Of a stretch of 64,000 bases of DNA, positions 18,659 through 30,357 are shown piece after piece. This DNA comes from CAVPJC01 sp963705155 (GTDB taxonomy: Bacteria; Chloroflexota; Anaerolineae; Anaerolineales; UBA4823). Both the position numbers and the translations under genes were made by a program. The DNA lies in NCBI GenBank assembly GCA_963705155.1, contig CAVPJC010000026.1, positions 62,001-126,000 on the forward strand, read 5' to 3'. How positions within the stretch are numbered: the stretch's first letter is position 1; every line of letters starts with the position of its first letter. The notes below the pieces were generated by a model. It saw only the letters and a list, made by a program, of their open reading frames with translations, was not told the origin of the DNA and did not search any database.

Positions 18659-21265
18659 TTACTCTGACTGGCTAAGCAGCGGTAAGAAAAGCTCCATAGG
18701 CACCTGTGGGGAAACCGGCGCGGGCGGTTCGCTCACATCCGGCCCACCCGGGAAGGTCTGGATATAGTGGGTCAGCAGCGTGCCCCAGCTCGCTGCGTCG
18801 AGAGCAAATTCCGTCCCGGGTGATTGAACTGCGCCCGGCCAGGTAGCCCCCACCGCAAAGTCGTAACGTGAAGGATTGTAAAAGCTGCTCGAGTCGGTGG
18901 GGAAAAAGATCGACACCCCGTGAGAGTCGGCCTGATAGGTGCTGTGGCGCTCAGCCAGCACATAAGTCGTCCACTGCGCTTTTCACCGCCTGGGCGTTGG
19001 CGCGGATGGTGGCATCGGTGATATTGGCATAGATATTATCGGCAAAGTCATACAGGTCGATATAGGAAGTCCACCAATACCGGATCGTTGCCAGCCGGGA
19101 GGTCTGGATCTGGCTGCTGTAGGTCGCCATGTTGGCATCCAGGCTGGCAGCCAGGTCATTGGTGGCGGTCACCAGGCCATCCAGGGCAGCCATATCCACC
19201 GCCGACATGGTGTAGTTGATAGCCGGTCAGGCGGGTCTCCATCCAGTTGGCATAGCCATTCCACGATCATCTGGCCCATCTGCGCGGCCGTGGTGGCCGG
19301 GCCGGTGGCGTAGAAATAATCGTGGTGCGAGTTGGATCGCATGGAAGACCAGGTGACATCTTCGCTGGCGACATACACGCCGATCTGGCCGCGGAACTGG
19401 TAGGCATCTTCCAGCATGCCCATCAGGCAGGCATCCATGAAGACCAGGTCCAGCGGGTTGGCGCCGCTGCTGGTGATGCTATCCAGGGCCTGGTCCAATT
19501 CGGGTATGGTCAGGTGATCGTTGCTCCGGTCATCCTCTTGCATGCCTCCCAACCCGTCGCCATGGTCGCGGATCACCAGGGCGTAATGCGGGGCAGGGTA
19601 GTTGGCCTTGGCCCACTGGACAAAGCCGGTCAGGCTGGCGGGGTCGCCCATGTTGATTTCGCCCTGGGCCCACTTATCCACGCCCTGCGTATAGGCTGCC
19701 CAGGTGCTCATGTGGGGGTCGAAGCTCAACTTGTAATAAGCTGAATCATTGATCGCCGCGCCGTCCCACAACAGCACCAGGTTCAGGCAGGTATTGTGGG
19801 CTGCCAGCTCGAGGCTGCTGATATCCTGGTGAATGTAGCGGTCCAGGTTGTTATCCGCCGCGGCGTAGATCATCACCGTCCAGGGCTTCTGTGCCACGCC
19901 GGCGGGGCCTGGGCGCTGGCCGGGTTGGATAAATTTCCCAGTCAGGAGCGCCGCATTGCGGGCGCGCACCGCGAAATAATAGGTGGTGCCGGGGTCAATC
20001 CGCTCACCGTCATGCTCTGGCGCGTGCCGGCTTGCAGCGGGTCGGGAATGCCGGTGTTAACCGGTGTGGCTGCCTCCCAGGCTAGCCTGGTTGGCGATCG
20101 GTTGGGTGGCATAACGCACCTGGTAGCTGGCGGCTGTGCCCGTGCTGCCATTTCCGCCGGGCGCCGACCAGAAAGCAGAACGCTGCCGCTGGCGCAGCCG
20201 GGGCTGGCGGTCAGGTCGGTGATGGCTGAGGGAGGGTAAGTCTCCGGGGTAGGGGTGGGGGTGAGCACCGGCAGGTCGCTCAGTGTTCCGGCGTCCAGGT
20301 AATTCATCGGAGTCCATAGGTTGCCGCCTCCCAGCGCATACAGCACATCCCCCTGGTTATTGATGCTCACCGCCGCCAGCTCGCTGCGCTGCCCCGAGGG
20401 CAGCCCGGCAATATAACTGCTGGTGCCGCTGGAGGGAATATACTCTTCGTTGTTGCTCGGCAGCACTGAGCTTTCGTTCTTGCCGCCGATCAGGTAGATC
20501 AGAGCCGGTGGAAGTGCTGGCGGCGGCCAACCCATAGCGGGCAGCTTTCATCGATGGCGACGCTGCTCCAGGTGTTGCTGGCCGGGTCGTAGACTTCGAC
20601 GGTGAGCAGGTAGCGCGCCGTGTACCCGGGGGTTTCCCATAGCCGCCGAAGACATAGATCTTGCCGCCAGAAACCGCCGCCGCCAGACCCACCCGGGGTG
20701 TATTCATGGGTGCGGCGGTGGTCCAGGAATTGGTCGCCGGGTTATACACTTCGACCACGCTCGTATACCGGTCAGATCCAGTGTGCTGGTGGTCGAGCCG
20801 CCGATGGCGTAAATTTTGCCGTCCGGCCCGGCTACAGCCGCCAGCCGGGTGCGCGCGGTTGGCATGGATGCCGCCGTCGACCAGGTATTGCTGACGGGAT
20901 CGTACACCTCGACGATATTCTGGATCTGGTTGCTGGCATTCACACCGCCGATGACGTAGATCTTGCCGTTCAGCGTGACCGCGCTGGTGGCGTAGCGCGC
21001 CGTGGGCATGGCGGCCACGGCTGTCCCAGGTATTCGTCCCTGGGTCGTAACGTTCCACCGTTGCCAGCTTGGTCGTACTGCTCAAGCCGCCAAAGACGTA
21101 GATCTTCCCCCCATAGACTGCCGCGCTGATCCAGGTGCGGGCGGTGGGCATGGACGCCCTGGCTGACCAGGTGACGGTGGTGGCGATGGCGAGCTGGGTG
21201 AACATCAGCACGCTCACCAGGAGCAGGGCCGAACACAGGAAGACGAGGAAATTACGAGGTTTCAT
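18659..21265 (-). CDS. Secreted kelch-propeller / FN3 / clostripain (C11) protease fusion, multiple frameshifts
   Basis: One locus of about 868 codons. N-terminal signal segment NFLVFLCSALLLVSVLMFT follows ATG 21265 (GAGGGGATA site). At least five kelch repeats follow, such as GGKIYVFGGLSSTTKLATVE and NGKIYVIGGVNASNQIQNI. An FN3-like domain (PPSAITDLTASPGC to PGTTYYFAVRARNAA) runs in one frame into a peptidase C11 domain: PWTVMIYAAADNNLD, catalytic His in VIRDHGDGLGG and catalytic Cys in LVFMDACLMGMLEDAY, with SEDV/W lid region after it. A helical C-terminal part ends at GGPDVSEPPAPVSPQVP. Breaks lie near 21020, 20750, 20535, 20140, 19240 and 18960, but kelch-FN3 and FN3-C11 junctions are each within one open frame, so the fusion is real. 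Clostripain cleaves after Arg. Confidence 0.8.
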
Positions 21266-21371
21266 TATCCCCTCCAGATGCAAACAACAACGCGCGCGTT
21301 TGCAAATCCCTCCCCAAACACGTTAGAAATGATAACTCGCGAAAAAATTATACCATACCAGGGGTATACCC

Positions 21372-21428
21372 TTGACAAAAGATTATATACGCTGTATATT
21401 TACATTGTAAATATACAGCGTATATAAT
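21372..21428 (+). promoter_or_regulatory. Promoter and perfect palindromic operator of the TetR gene
   Basis: TTGACA (21372-21377), a 17-base spacer and TATATT (21395-21400) form a near-consensus sigma-70 promoter. A perfect inverted repeat with 22-base arms (21382-21403 and 21407-21428) and a 3-base centre covers the spacer and the -10. It sits 17 bases before the TetR start, so the repressor probably binds here and represses itself and the gene after it. The partner divergent gene (kelch-protease) is 117 bases to the left. Confidence 0.85.
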
Positions 21429-21445
21429 ATGTAGTGGAGAATCTT

Positions 21446-22141
21446 ATGCCTCGACCACGCCGTACTGCACAAGGGGTGGATATGCACAACGCCATTAAAA
21501 ATACTGCCTGGAAGCTGATTGCGCAGGATGGCGCCCCGGCCCTCTCCTTGCGCGCCATCGCCAGGGAGCTGAAAATCACCGCTCCGGCGATCTACAACTA
21601 CTATCCGCGCCGCGATGACCTGGTGACCGCCCTGATTGTGGATGCCTTCACTTCCCTGGGTGATGCGCAGATTGCGTCGGCGGAACAGACCTCACCTGCC
21701 GGTCATGCTGCCCGCCTGGTCACCCTGGGTCTGGCCTACCGCCAGTGGGCGATCACCTACCCGGAGCGTTACCAGCTCATTTTTGGCACACCGATTGCCG
21801 GGTACGAGGCTCCCGGAGCGATCACCACACCGGCAGCCGCCCGCGCCCTGAGTGTGATCATAGGCGTGCTGGCGGAAGCCTTTGCTGCCGGGGAAATGGT
21901 TTCCAGCGCCAGCCCACCCCTGCCCGAAGCATTGGCATCCATGCTGACCGCCTGGCAAATCGACCGGGCTCCAGAACTGCCCATTGAAGTTCTTTTCTCC
22001 GCTCTGACCATCTGGGCCTGTGTGCACGGCATGGTTTCGCTGGAGATCGGCGGCCAATACCCGCCCTATATCACCGATGCCGGTGAGCTGTATCATCACC
22101 AGGTGGAAATCCTTGTGGCGCAAATCCTGGCCCCAAATTAA
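21446..22141 (+). CDS. TetR-family transcriptional regulator with WHG-type ligand domain
   Basis: About 231 residues. The N-terminal helix-turn-helix is at 25-60: APALSLRAIARELKITAPAI then YNYYPRRDDLVTALI, the classic TetR second and third helices. The remainder is helical, ending in ALTIWACVHGMVSLEIGGQY, the WHG-type C-terminal signature. ATG at 21446 follows GTGGAGAATCTT. The palindrome on its promoter indicates autoregulation. Twenty-four bases later the NAD-binding protein begins, so the two are likely one operon. The ligand is unknown. Confidence 0.92.
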   Translation: MPRPRRTAQGVDMHNAIKNTAWKLIAQDGAPALSLRAIARELKITAPAIYNYYPRRDDLVTALIVDAFTSLGDAQIASAEQTSPAGHAARLVTLGLAYRQWAITYPERYQLIFGTPIAGYEAPGAITTPAAARALSVIIGVLAEAFAAGEMVSSASPPLPEALASMLTAWQIDRAPELPIEVLFSALTIWACVHGMVSLEIGGQYPPYITDAGELYHHQVEILVAQILAPN

Positions 22142-22165
22142 CCGTAAATATTGGGGAAGAATCGA

Positions 22166-23150
22166 ATGTCCGAATTACATGTAATTTTTGGCGCCGGCCC
22201 ACTGGGTAAATGGACGGCGCGTGCCCTGGTGGAAATGGGATTGCGCGTGCGTATGATCAACCGTTCCGGGGTGAGCGAGCGCCTGCCCACCGGCGTGGAA
22301 CTAGTTGCCAGCGATGCCTATAACATTGAGACGAACATTGCGCTTACCCGCGGCGCGGCTGCGGTTTACCAGTGCGCCCAGCCTCCCTATTACGAATGGC
22401 CTGAAAAATTTCCACCCCTGCAGCGCGCCATCCTGGAGGCTGCCGCCGCCAACCGCGCCAAACTGGTGGTTGGCGATAACCTTTACATGTACGGCCAGTT
22501 TCAAGGCGCGCTGCGGGAGGATTCCCCGCTCTCGCCCAATACCAAAAAAGGCCGGGTGCGTCACGCCATGGCGCAGGAAGTGCTCAGCGCTCACGCCCAG
22601 GGCCGGGTCAGGGCCGCCATCGGGCACGCCTCGGATTTCTTCGGCCCTGATGATCACGCCCTGACCGGCTACGCCATGCTGCCGGCGGTGCAGGGGAGAA
22701 TCGTCAACCTGATGGGGCGCACCGACCAGCCGCACACCTTCACTTACCTGGCCGATTTTGGCAGACTGCTGGCGGCTTTGGGCACGCGCGAAGAAGCTCT
22801 CGGGCAGGTCTGGTTTGCGCCCAGCAACCCGGCCATCACCCAGGCGGAGTTTGTCAAACTCATCGAGGCCGATCTGGGGAAACCGGTCAAAAAGATGGTG
22901 GGCTCAGCGCTGATGATGCGTTTCCTCGGCCTGTTCAACAAAGAGATCAACGAGACCGTCGAAATGATCTTCGAGTGGACCCATCCTTATGTGGTCGATA
23001 CACGTAAAGCCGAGGGCTGCCTTCGGGTTGAAGCCCACCCCGATGCCAGACGCCGTGCATGCCACCCTGGCCTGGTGTCGTGAAGAAACCGCCAGGCATA
23101 CTGCCAGAAAACTGGAGCCATCTGCCGCCGGGCTGAACCGGCCGGGCTAG
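22166..23150 (+). CDS. NAD(P)-binding epimerase/dehydratase-like (atypical SDR) protein, frameshifted near 23020
   Basis: Atypical extended SDR of about 327 residues. Rossmann start is ELHVIFGAGPLGKWTARAL (Gly-x-Gly-x-x-Gly), with an Arg after beta2 (RMINRSG), which favours NADP. The active-site Tyr-x-x-x-Lys is not clear; NLYMYGQFQGAL occupies the corresponding area. Late landmarks are HTFTYLADFGRLLAALGTR and APSNPAITQAEFVKLI. At about 23020 the frame slips by one base and the C-terminus reads PTPMPDAVHATLAWCREETA, ending at TAG 23148-23150. ATG 22166 follows TGGGGAAGAATCGA. It is co-transcribed with the TetR gene, so it is the probable regulated target. Confidence 0.82.
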
Positions 23151-23154
23151 GCGG

Positions 23155-26100
23155 TTATTCCACAATCACCCGGTCGCTCTCGCTCCGCCCGAAGACCTCC
23201 GGAGAATACATCTCTTCAGCTTTGGCCGGCGGGACGATGAAACTCCCCGGCGTGGTGGCGCGGGCGTAGTAGGTGTATTCGTACACGCCATCCCACAACA
23301 GGGAGGTGAAAGCCTCGGCCCGTTCATCCCGCAGGTTCTGGTGCTCGTACCAGGTCCAGTTCCACCACCACCAGCCGTATTTGGAATTGCCGGGGTCCTG
23401 GGGGGTGCTGCCCGATACCGCCAGCGCCGGGTTGACGATCTCCAGCCCGGCCGGCAGCGGGTCCACCAGGGCGACGTGGTAGCGGCGGTTATCCGCCACC
23501 ATGGTGACGCGCACCCGCACCCGTGCTCCGGCGCGGATGTGCCAGACGCCGTCTTCGTCCTGGCGCACATCCTGCGGGTCATCCACAGCTTCATAACGCC
23601 GGGTGACAACAAAGCCCATATCCAGCGCAGGCAGGTTCAAATCCGTGGGGGCATAGGTCAGGCCCAGGCGGTAGTAAAGCCGGCCGTTCCCGTCTTTGCT
23701 CAGGATCAGGTTCTGGCTGCCGCCTGAGGGCGTAGCCTCCACCAGGTAGGCCATGGGGATGGCGGTTTCGTGCTGCTCGGTGGTGCGGCCGCGGTACTCA
23801 TGGCCCCCGGCGTAGGTCTCTCCCAGCCAGATTTGCGCCACAAAGTCAGGGGTTTGCGCCTCGAACGTGTTGAAGTAGCGGTCGAGGGCCAGCAGGACGA
23901 AAATATCATCCTGGGTGCTGCCCCAGTGCCCCTTGATGCGGTGCGCCAACAGCCCGTTCACCAGCTTGGGGATCAGATCGCTGCTCGGGTTGTCCCGGAT
24001 CAGGGCGTCCAGCAGGATGGCATCCGTACGGCGGTCGGAGCTGAGCAGCAGGTAGGTCTGGTCGTCGTAGGTTGTGGTGAAGTTTGCCGCTCCGGCAGTT
24101 TCAACGACGCGGTTGTTCACCAGGCGGCGGATGGCCTCCAGCTGTGAGCCGGCGTCCGGCTGGTCCTGCAGGGTCGGCCACAGCCAGCCCACCGCCTCCA
24201 GCGAGAGCACCTCCAGCCCGGCTTCATCCAGCAGCTTGAGCGCCTTTTGCGGGTCACGGTCGCCCATCAAGTCGCGCACGTACAGGGCATAGGCGCTCAA
24301 CGTCCAGCGCGTGTTCTGGCTGTACCAATCCGGGTAATAACTTTCAATGTTGCGCAGGTATTCCAGCAGGCGGGCCTGCGTGTCGGCAGGGACGCTGAAA
24401 CCTTTTTGCCCGGCCCGGTACAGGGCGTGGGCGGCATGGATGGTGTTGAAGGGGATGGATGGGAAGCCGTGCCGCCAGTAGGGGAAGCCGCCGTCGTCGT
24501 TCTGCATGCCTTGCAGGCGTTCGATATCGCGCTGCACGGCGGCCTGCATGGCCTCGGGTGAGGGCAGGCCATCGGCCTGGAAGGCAGTGAGCACATCCCG
24601 CAGGGCCGCCACAGCCAGCACCCGCGAAGCCAACTGCTCGCTGCACTCAAAAGGATACGCCACCAGGTTGAGCATGGCGTCCGTCAGCGCCTGCAGCGCC
24701 GTGGAGGAGGTGCTGATCTCCAACTGGCCGTACTGCGGGAAGACATTGCTTGGAGCCATCACCGGCTGGGCCACTGCGCCCTGGTCCACCACGCCGTACA
24801 CAGCAAAAGCCTCGGTGGTGGCAGGGGTGTACACGGGCAGCTCAACGCTGGCGGCGTCGGCATAGCTCCCTGAGACAGCCGCCAATTGGATGCGCGCCGT
24901 GCCAGCCAGGCGGGTGGCGGTTGGGAAGCGCACCTCCACCCGGTCGTGGGCGGGAACGCTGACCTGCAGACCGGCGGTGCTGGTCATAAATTCGCTGAAT
25001 TCCAGGTTGGTGGCGCGGGCGACAACACTGACCAGCAGATCTTCACCCGTCTGGTTCTGCACCACCACGGGCAGCTCAAAGCATCGCCAAAATTGAGAAA
25101 GCGTGGGGCGGAAGGCCGCACCATCAGCGGCAGACGGGCAGTCAGGTTGGACTCACCGCTGCCAAAACGCTGCCCGCTCTGAACGGCCACCACCATGATG
25201 CGGTAGCGTGTCAGGTTATCGGGCAGCCGGATGGCCACAACAGCTTCGCCGTTGGCATCCGTGCGCACATCCGGGGCGAAGGCCGCCAGCGGGTTGAAAT
25301 CGCTGCGCACAAGGATGGGTGTTCCTGTCGCATTGTTACCCGGAGCAGCAGTTTGCGTGGGCATGGGCGCTCCTGCCATCTCAGCTGCGGCCGGCGCTTC
25401 CATCACCTGGTTCATCACCTTGGCCGAATCTGCCAGCTGGCGTGCATGGTCAACATTGGATGCCAGCGCCAGCGGGTCGACCAGCACAATGCTGGCCCGG
25501 CTGTAAATAGCCTGGAGGTAGGATGGGCGGTCGCTGTAAAAGGCTCCAAGCGGGTCAGCCAGGTGGTAGTTACTCAACGCCAGGATGGCTTCATCCACCA
25601 CCACCACGGCAAGCTCTGCATCCGGCGCCGGCAGATCCCCGGGCGTCCACGACCCGCACGGCGATGCTGGTTTCACCGCCTGGCTCAAGCTCAGCCAGGG
25701 CAGGGGTCACTTTCAGCGTCAGGGTGCGCTCCAGAGGGGGGATGCTCAGATTGAGCGTCCCGCTGGCATAGGCCGGGCGCGGCGGCACGTTGTCCAGCTT
25801 CTCGCCATCGTCACCGGTGCGGGCGGCTGCTCCGGTCAGATCCACCTGGATGTTCAGGTTGGGGATGTGCGCCGATTCAATCGGAATTTCCAGCGTGGTG
25901 CTGCCGTCCTCGATATGGAAGCGCCGGGTGTACAGGATGCCGCTGCGGCTGACGGTCAGCAGCCCTTCGGCCGGGCTGAAGGGCGATTGCACCAGGATTT
26001 TGGCCGTATCTCCGGGCTGGTAGGTCTGCCTGTCGGGGATCAAGGTGGCTGTTTCCTGCTCCACCTTGCGGGCTGGAGGCTGTTGGCCGCCGCTGACCCA

Positions 26101-29100
26101 GCGCGTGATCTGGCTCTCATTAGGGCGGCCCTGCATGTCAGTGATCCGGGCGGTGATGCGGTAGCTGCCGCCCACCGTAGTTTCAAACGTGCAGGTCACC
26201 GGCTCCAGCAGCGAGCCAAGCTGGCAGGTCTGGACGTCGGCTTCCTCTTCGCTCCAGTTGCCGCCGCGCAGCTTCCATTCCAGCCGGGCGGAGCGGATTT
26301 CCACCGGGCGGTCGGCCACCGGGTTGCCATCCAGGTCGGTGACGATGAAATCCACCTTGAGCGGCTCGCCGCGCTCAACAAAATAGCGCTCGCTGCGCAG
26401 GCCGATATACAGGTCGGCCGGGTGCACCAGCAGGCTGGTGGTGCTGCCCCAGGCCTGGCGGTTGACATCCATCACCGTCGAGCTGGCCAGGATGCTGTAG
26501 GGGCGCGGCCCTTCGCCGGTGGGGCTGGCGCTGTCAAAATCCAGCCGCAGGTAGTGCGTACCGGCGGCGTCTGTCTTGCCGGTGAAGGTTTCGGTGCGTC
26601 CTTCCCCGCCCGGGAAACCGCTCGAATAGGCGTCGAAGTACCACCACCACGGCTGCCAGGTGCCAAAGGTGAAATCCGGCCAGTTGGGAGGAGAGTAGCT
26701 GCCCGGCGAAGTGGTCACCTGCCAGGTCACCTCTGCATTGGGCAGGGTCTCGCCGGTGTAATATTTGGCCTCCACCGCCACCACCGCATGCCCTCCGGCA
26801 AAGTACGGGCCGCCGGTTTCATTGCGGGCGTTCACCTCGAACTCGGGGCGGCGAAATTCCTGGATCTGGAAATTGTGGGTGTAACTTGTGCCATCCAGGC
26901 TGCTGTAATTACCCTGGGCCGATAAATTCAACGTGGCGTAGCCCAGGTTGATTTGCTCTGGCAGCGTGAAGACAAAATCGAAACCGCCCAGGGCGTTCAC
27001 CGGCGCCTGCCCGCCGCCCACGGCGTTGTACTGCGCGTCGTTGACCTGGTAAGCCACCGATGTGACCGCATCGCCCACCAGGCCCACGTCGCCGCTCTGC
27101 AGGCCGCCAATCCGGCGCATCCAGCCTTTGACGTGCACTTCTTCGCCGGGTTTGTACATCTGGCGGTCGTCAAAGACGTACCAGCGCAGACCATCGTTTG
27201 GCAGGCGCACCTGCCAGGTGTCCTCATCCCAGGCATAGGGCGAGCGCGGCAGCAGGGCTGTATCTGCGCCCTGGCGGGCGGTCAGGTAAGTGGCGCCGGA
27301 AGGAATCAGAAAGCGGGCGGTGCCATCGGCTTCGGTGCTGGCCTGCAGGCTGCCGTCCCCGGCCTGAATAGTCACACCCGCCAGAGGCGAGCCATCTTTC
27401 AAGGCTGTGGTCATCACAACCAGCTGGCTGTGATCGCTGAAGGCATCCAGACCGATCTGGGTTACCTGCACCCAGGCATGGATCGTGCGCCAGTAACGTT
27501 CCTGTGCGTTCTGCAGCAACGACCGGGGAGGGGCCACCATCACGATGAAGTGCCCGTAGTCGCCGTCCATGTGCTCGCTCAAGTCGATGTCCACCTGCGT
27601 CAGGCTGTCAGCGGCTGCCTCCACACCCACCGGCTGGTTGAACACCAGCCGCCCGGGCAGCTCAGGCGGGTTATCGGTCTGCTGCCATTCGCGCAGATAT
27701 TTTTTGAACGCCGGCCAATCCGAGGGCTGAACGGCATAGATTTTGACATCCAGCCGGGAATAATTGATGGCATATACCGAGAAAACTTTTTTGGTCGCAG
27801 CCGGGTCGACGGTCAGGAAGGTCTGATCAGGCCCCATCAGCAGCGGCTCGGCTTTTCCCACCCGGATGGTCAGCTCGGTATCCTTGCCCAGTTTCTGCCC
27901 GAAGGTATCCTGCAAATCGGCATCCAGCAGCAGGGTGTAGGTGGTCTGGCCCTGCGTGGCGCCGGTAACTTCGATGGTGTTTCCAAGTATGTTGACCGTT
28001 GCGCCAGGGATCTCCGGGCGGATGCGCAGCATGTCTTCGGTGTAGACCGAGTCGTCAATCGGGTTGTTGAAACGGATGAAGAGCGGCGTCAGCGGGCGGC
28101 AGTCATTGCCGTACCAGGAACAGCCGTGCTCTTCGACCCGCAGGGGGGCATAGGTGGAAAAATTGTAGCTCTGGGTTGTCTGGGTCAGCAGCGGGCCTTC
28201 AGCCGAGGGCGTGCCCGGGCCGATGGAGACGGTGATGGAGGTGTCCAGGGGCAGCGGTTCGGCGGCGCGGAAGGCCAGCCAGCGCCCGGCAACGGCGTTC
28301 TTTACCAGCTGGCTCACCTGCTCGTCACCCTGGATGTCCGCCTCGTCTGCCAGCCTCAGGCTCACCCGCTGGCTGCCGGCGTTGACCTGGATCGTCTCAA
28401 GCACTGCCGCCGGGTCGATGCGCTGGTCGAAGGCGATGTAGAAAACTGGTTCCAGCGGCTGTGGGGAATAGGATGGGTGCGCTGCAACCATCTGGGCGGG
28501 CGGCGTGCTGAAGGTCCAGCTCACGGTTTCAGCCAGGATGCCGCCGTTGACCGATTGTGTCCCGGCGGGGATGGTGACCTTGTAAAGGGTGGCTTTGGGC
28601 AGCCGGTCGATCAGCTCTGAGTTGTATTCAAAGCGCAGGGTTTTTGTTCCCAGCCAGCGCCAGGAGCCGGGCAGCGCTGGCTCCACCTGCACCGGCACAT
28701 CCAGGGCGGCCAGGTCTTGCAGGGTGCCCAGTGGGACCATGGGCTGGTTGAAGGTGATGTTGATAAACGGAGCAATGGGGATTTCGCCTTCCGGTGCAAA
28801 GCGCAGCACTTCCAGCGGGCCGCTTTCAACACCCGGTGCGGCGCCACCTTCCACGCTCTCCGGCGGGAAGCTCTCCTGCACGGTGACGCCCGGCCGCGGC
28901 GGCGGCAACAGCTCCTCAGGCAGCCGGAAATCCAGCTGATCCAGCTCCTCTCCGGTCAAATCCGGCAGGCGCCTCAGGATTTCGGCTATCTGCTCCGGTG
29001 TCATGGGTTCGCCGTTGGTTACGGGCAGCGCTGCGGCTGCCGCGGGTTGGGCCTGCCCTTCACTCAAGCGCACAGACATATTGTAGACTCCTGTTGCCCT

Positions 29101-29293
29101 GTCGATCACTTCTGATAAGCTGTGCGGTTTCGCCGCCGGTTTTCCTTGGGATGGGAACCGGCGTGGTTTTTGCAGTTATTCCCGGCAGCAGGTTGCGCAC
29201 GATCAGGATGCCAGCCACCACCGCCAGCGCCAGCAAACCCACCGGCAGCAGAACCCATTTAGAGCGGATAAAACGCTTGAATTGACCGTCCAT
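23155..29293 (-). CDS. Giant alpha-2-macroglobulin family protein with thioester motif, three frameshifts
   Basis: Bacterial A2M of about 2,045 codons. A membrane anchor comes first (ATG 29293; WVLLPVGLLALAVVAGILIV), with no lipobox Cys. Macroglobulin-like beta domains follow (YFAGGHAVVAVEAKYYTGE; YKPGEEVHVKGWMRR). The central alpha-2-macroglobulin signature is DAELAVVVVDEAILALSNY and TDANGEAVVAIRLPDNLTRY. The thioester site PFECSEQLASRVLAV (bases 24634-24645 encode Cys-Ser-Glu-Gln) sits in a helical thioester domain with NDDGGFPYWRHG. Frame breaks near 29100, 25620 and 25080. Thioester A2Ms trap proteases and are often paired with a transpeptidase gene (PbpC), which is not seen here. It is convergent with the SDR gene, 4 bases apart. 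Confidence 0.88.
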
Positions 29294-29356
29294 GAGCGCA
29301 AACCTCCCTCCGGGTGAGACAGATCTCAGTATAGAAAGTGTAGCATATAGAACACA

Positions 29357-29389
29357 AAACGTGCAGCCTGTAGCTAAGACTGCACGTTT
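29357..29389 (-). terminator. Hairpin at the end of the glycyl-radical operon
   Basis: AAACGTGCAG and CTGCACGTTT form a perfect 10-base stem around a 13-base loop, followed on the minus strand by GTTTTGTG. It lies 120 bases after the flavoprotein gene and 64 bases before the A2M gene, so it probably ends the operon transcript. The rest of this 215-base gap shows nothing clear. Confidence 0.55.
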
Positions 29390-29508
29390 ATACAAAATGT
29401 TCCCGGGCACCTGCATCTGCCCACGATGAACCAAATTTACAGACCCTGCATGGTCCTCCCGGCAGCGTCAACGCTGGCAGCACTCACGGTCTCAGCAAGG
29501 CAGATGGA

Positions 29509-30357
29509 TCAAAACTCCGTGACCGCACTCACCTCCACCGGCGGGTAAATCTGGCCTGGCGCCGGCGGCATGGGGTTGTAGACCCAGTTGGTTTGCAGTA
29601 CACCCACGCGCACTCCCCCCACCCGGCGCATGCCCAGGTAAACGCCGCGCGCCAGCACATCTTCCATCGTCAAAGCCATACCGAACAATGCCAGGCTGGC
29701 GCCTGCCGGGATGGCTTCCAGCTCTTCGCGGTAAACCGTGTTGGAAAACAGGATGTGCTCGCCGTCCAGGCTCTGGGCCTGGATGCAGGGAATGATCACC
29801 GGGTAGCCATCCGCACCGACATACGCCAGGAATTTGAGGTTATCCAGCTTGTTCAGAAAGCTGCGCGTCCAGGTATTGAGCACTGCAACCCGTCCAAGCT
29901 TGCGCCCCAGGCTGCGGGCCAGCATAGACAGCAGAGCTGCCCCGATGATCTGGTTCATGGGCAGGGCCTGTTTGCCGGTATGCGCCAACAGGTTCAGGTA
30001 ATAGACCGTGTGCACGCCAAAATAGGCATTGTAGCGGAACATGGGCACATTGTTGTAATAGTCGTACTCGGGTCCCTGCCTGGCGCTGTGGCTGAAGGCG
30101 GCTTTACCGCGCCACAGGTGTTTATCCAGGCTCATGATCAGAAAACCGGTTTTGGGGTTTTCCAGGATGTGGCACTTGGACATACCTTCGGTGAACTGGC
30201 CGAAAACCATTTGCCCGGAGCCGGCTGCCATGAGCGATGAGAGCAGCGTGACGTGCGGCAGACCACCCGGGTTCACGGTTGCCAGCAGCCCGATCTTCAA
30301 GGCGGGCTTTGTGCTTTGAATGTCATCCTCAGAAAATGAGGTCAGGGGGGTCTTCAT
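29509..30357 (-). CDS. Pyridoxamine-phosphate-oxidase-like split-barrel flavoprotein
   Basis: About 282 residues; the N-terminal part fits the FMN-binding split barrel (LKIGLLATVNPGGLPHVTLL, QMVFGQFTEGMSK, NPKTGFLIMSLDKHLWRG). The C-terminal half has LSMLARSLGRKLGRVAVLNT and a second barrel-like stretch (NLKFLAYVGADGYPVIIPCI) with a Cys that could be a ligand or active residue. It is longer than common PPOX proteins (about 150-200), so it may be a two-barrel arrangement. Its start overlaps the activase stop by ATGA, so it is translationally coupled in the glycyl-radical operon. Its reaction is unknown; flavin binding is inference from the fold. Confidence 0.75.
   Translation of the reverse strand: MKTPLTSFSEDDIQSTKPALKIGLLATVNPGGLPHVTLLSSLMAAGSGQMVFGQFTEGMSKCHILENPKTGFLIMSLDKHLWRGKAAFSHSARQGPEYDYYNNVPMFRYNAYFGVHTVYYLNLLAHTGKQALPMNQIIGAALLSMLARSLGRKLGRVAVLNTWTRSFLNKLDNLKFLAYVGADGYPVIIPCIQAQSLDGEHILFSNTVYREELEAIPAGASLALFGMALTMEDVLARGVYLGMRRVGGVRVGVLQTNWVYNPMPPAPGQIYPPVEVSAVTEF

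Noticed and set aside
25585..28620. Long plus-strand frames antisense to the A2M gene
   Set aside because: They have no family motifs and mirror the codon bias of the minus-strand gene.
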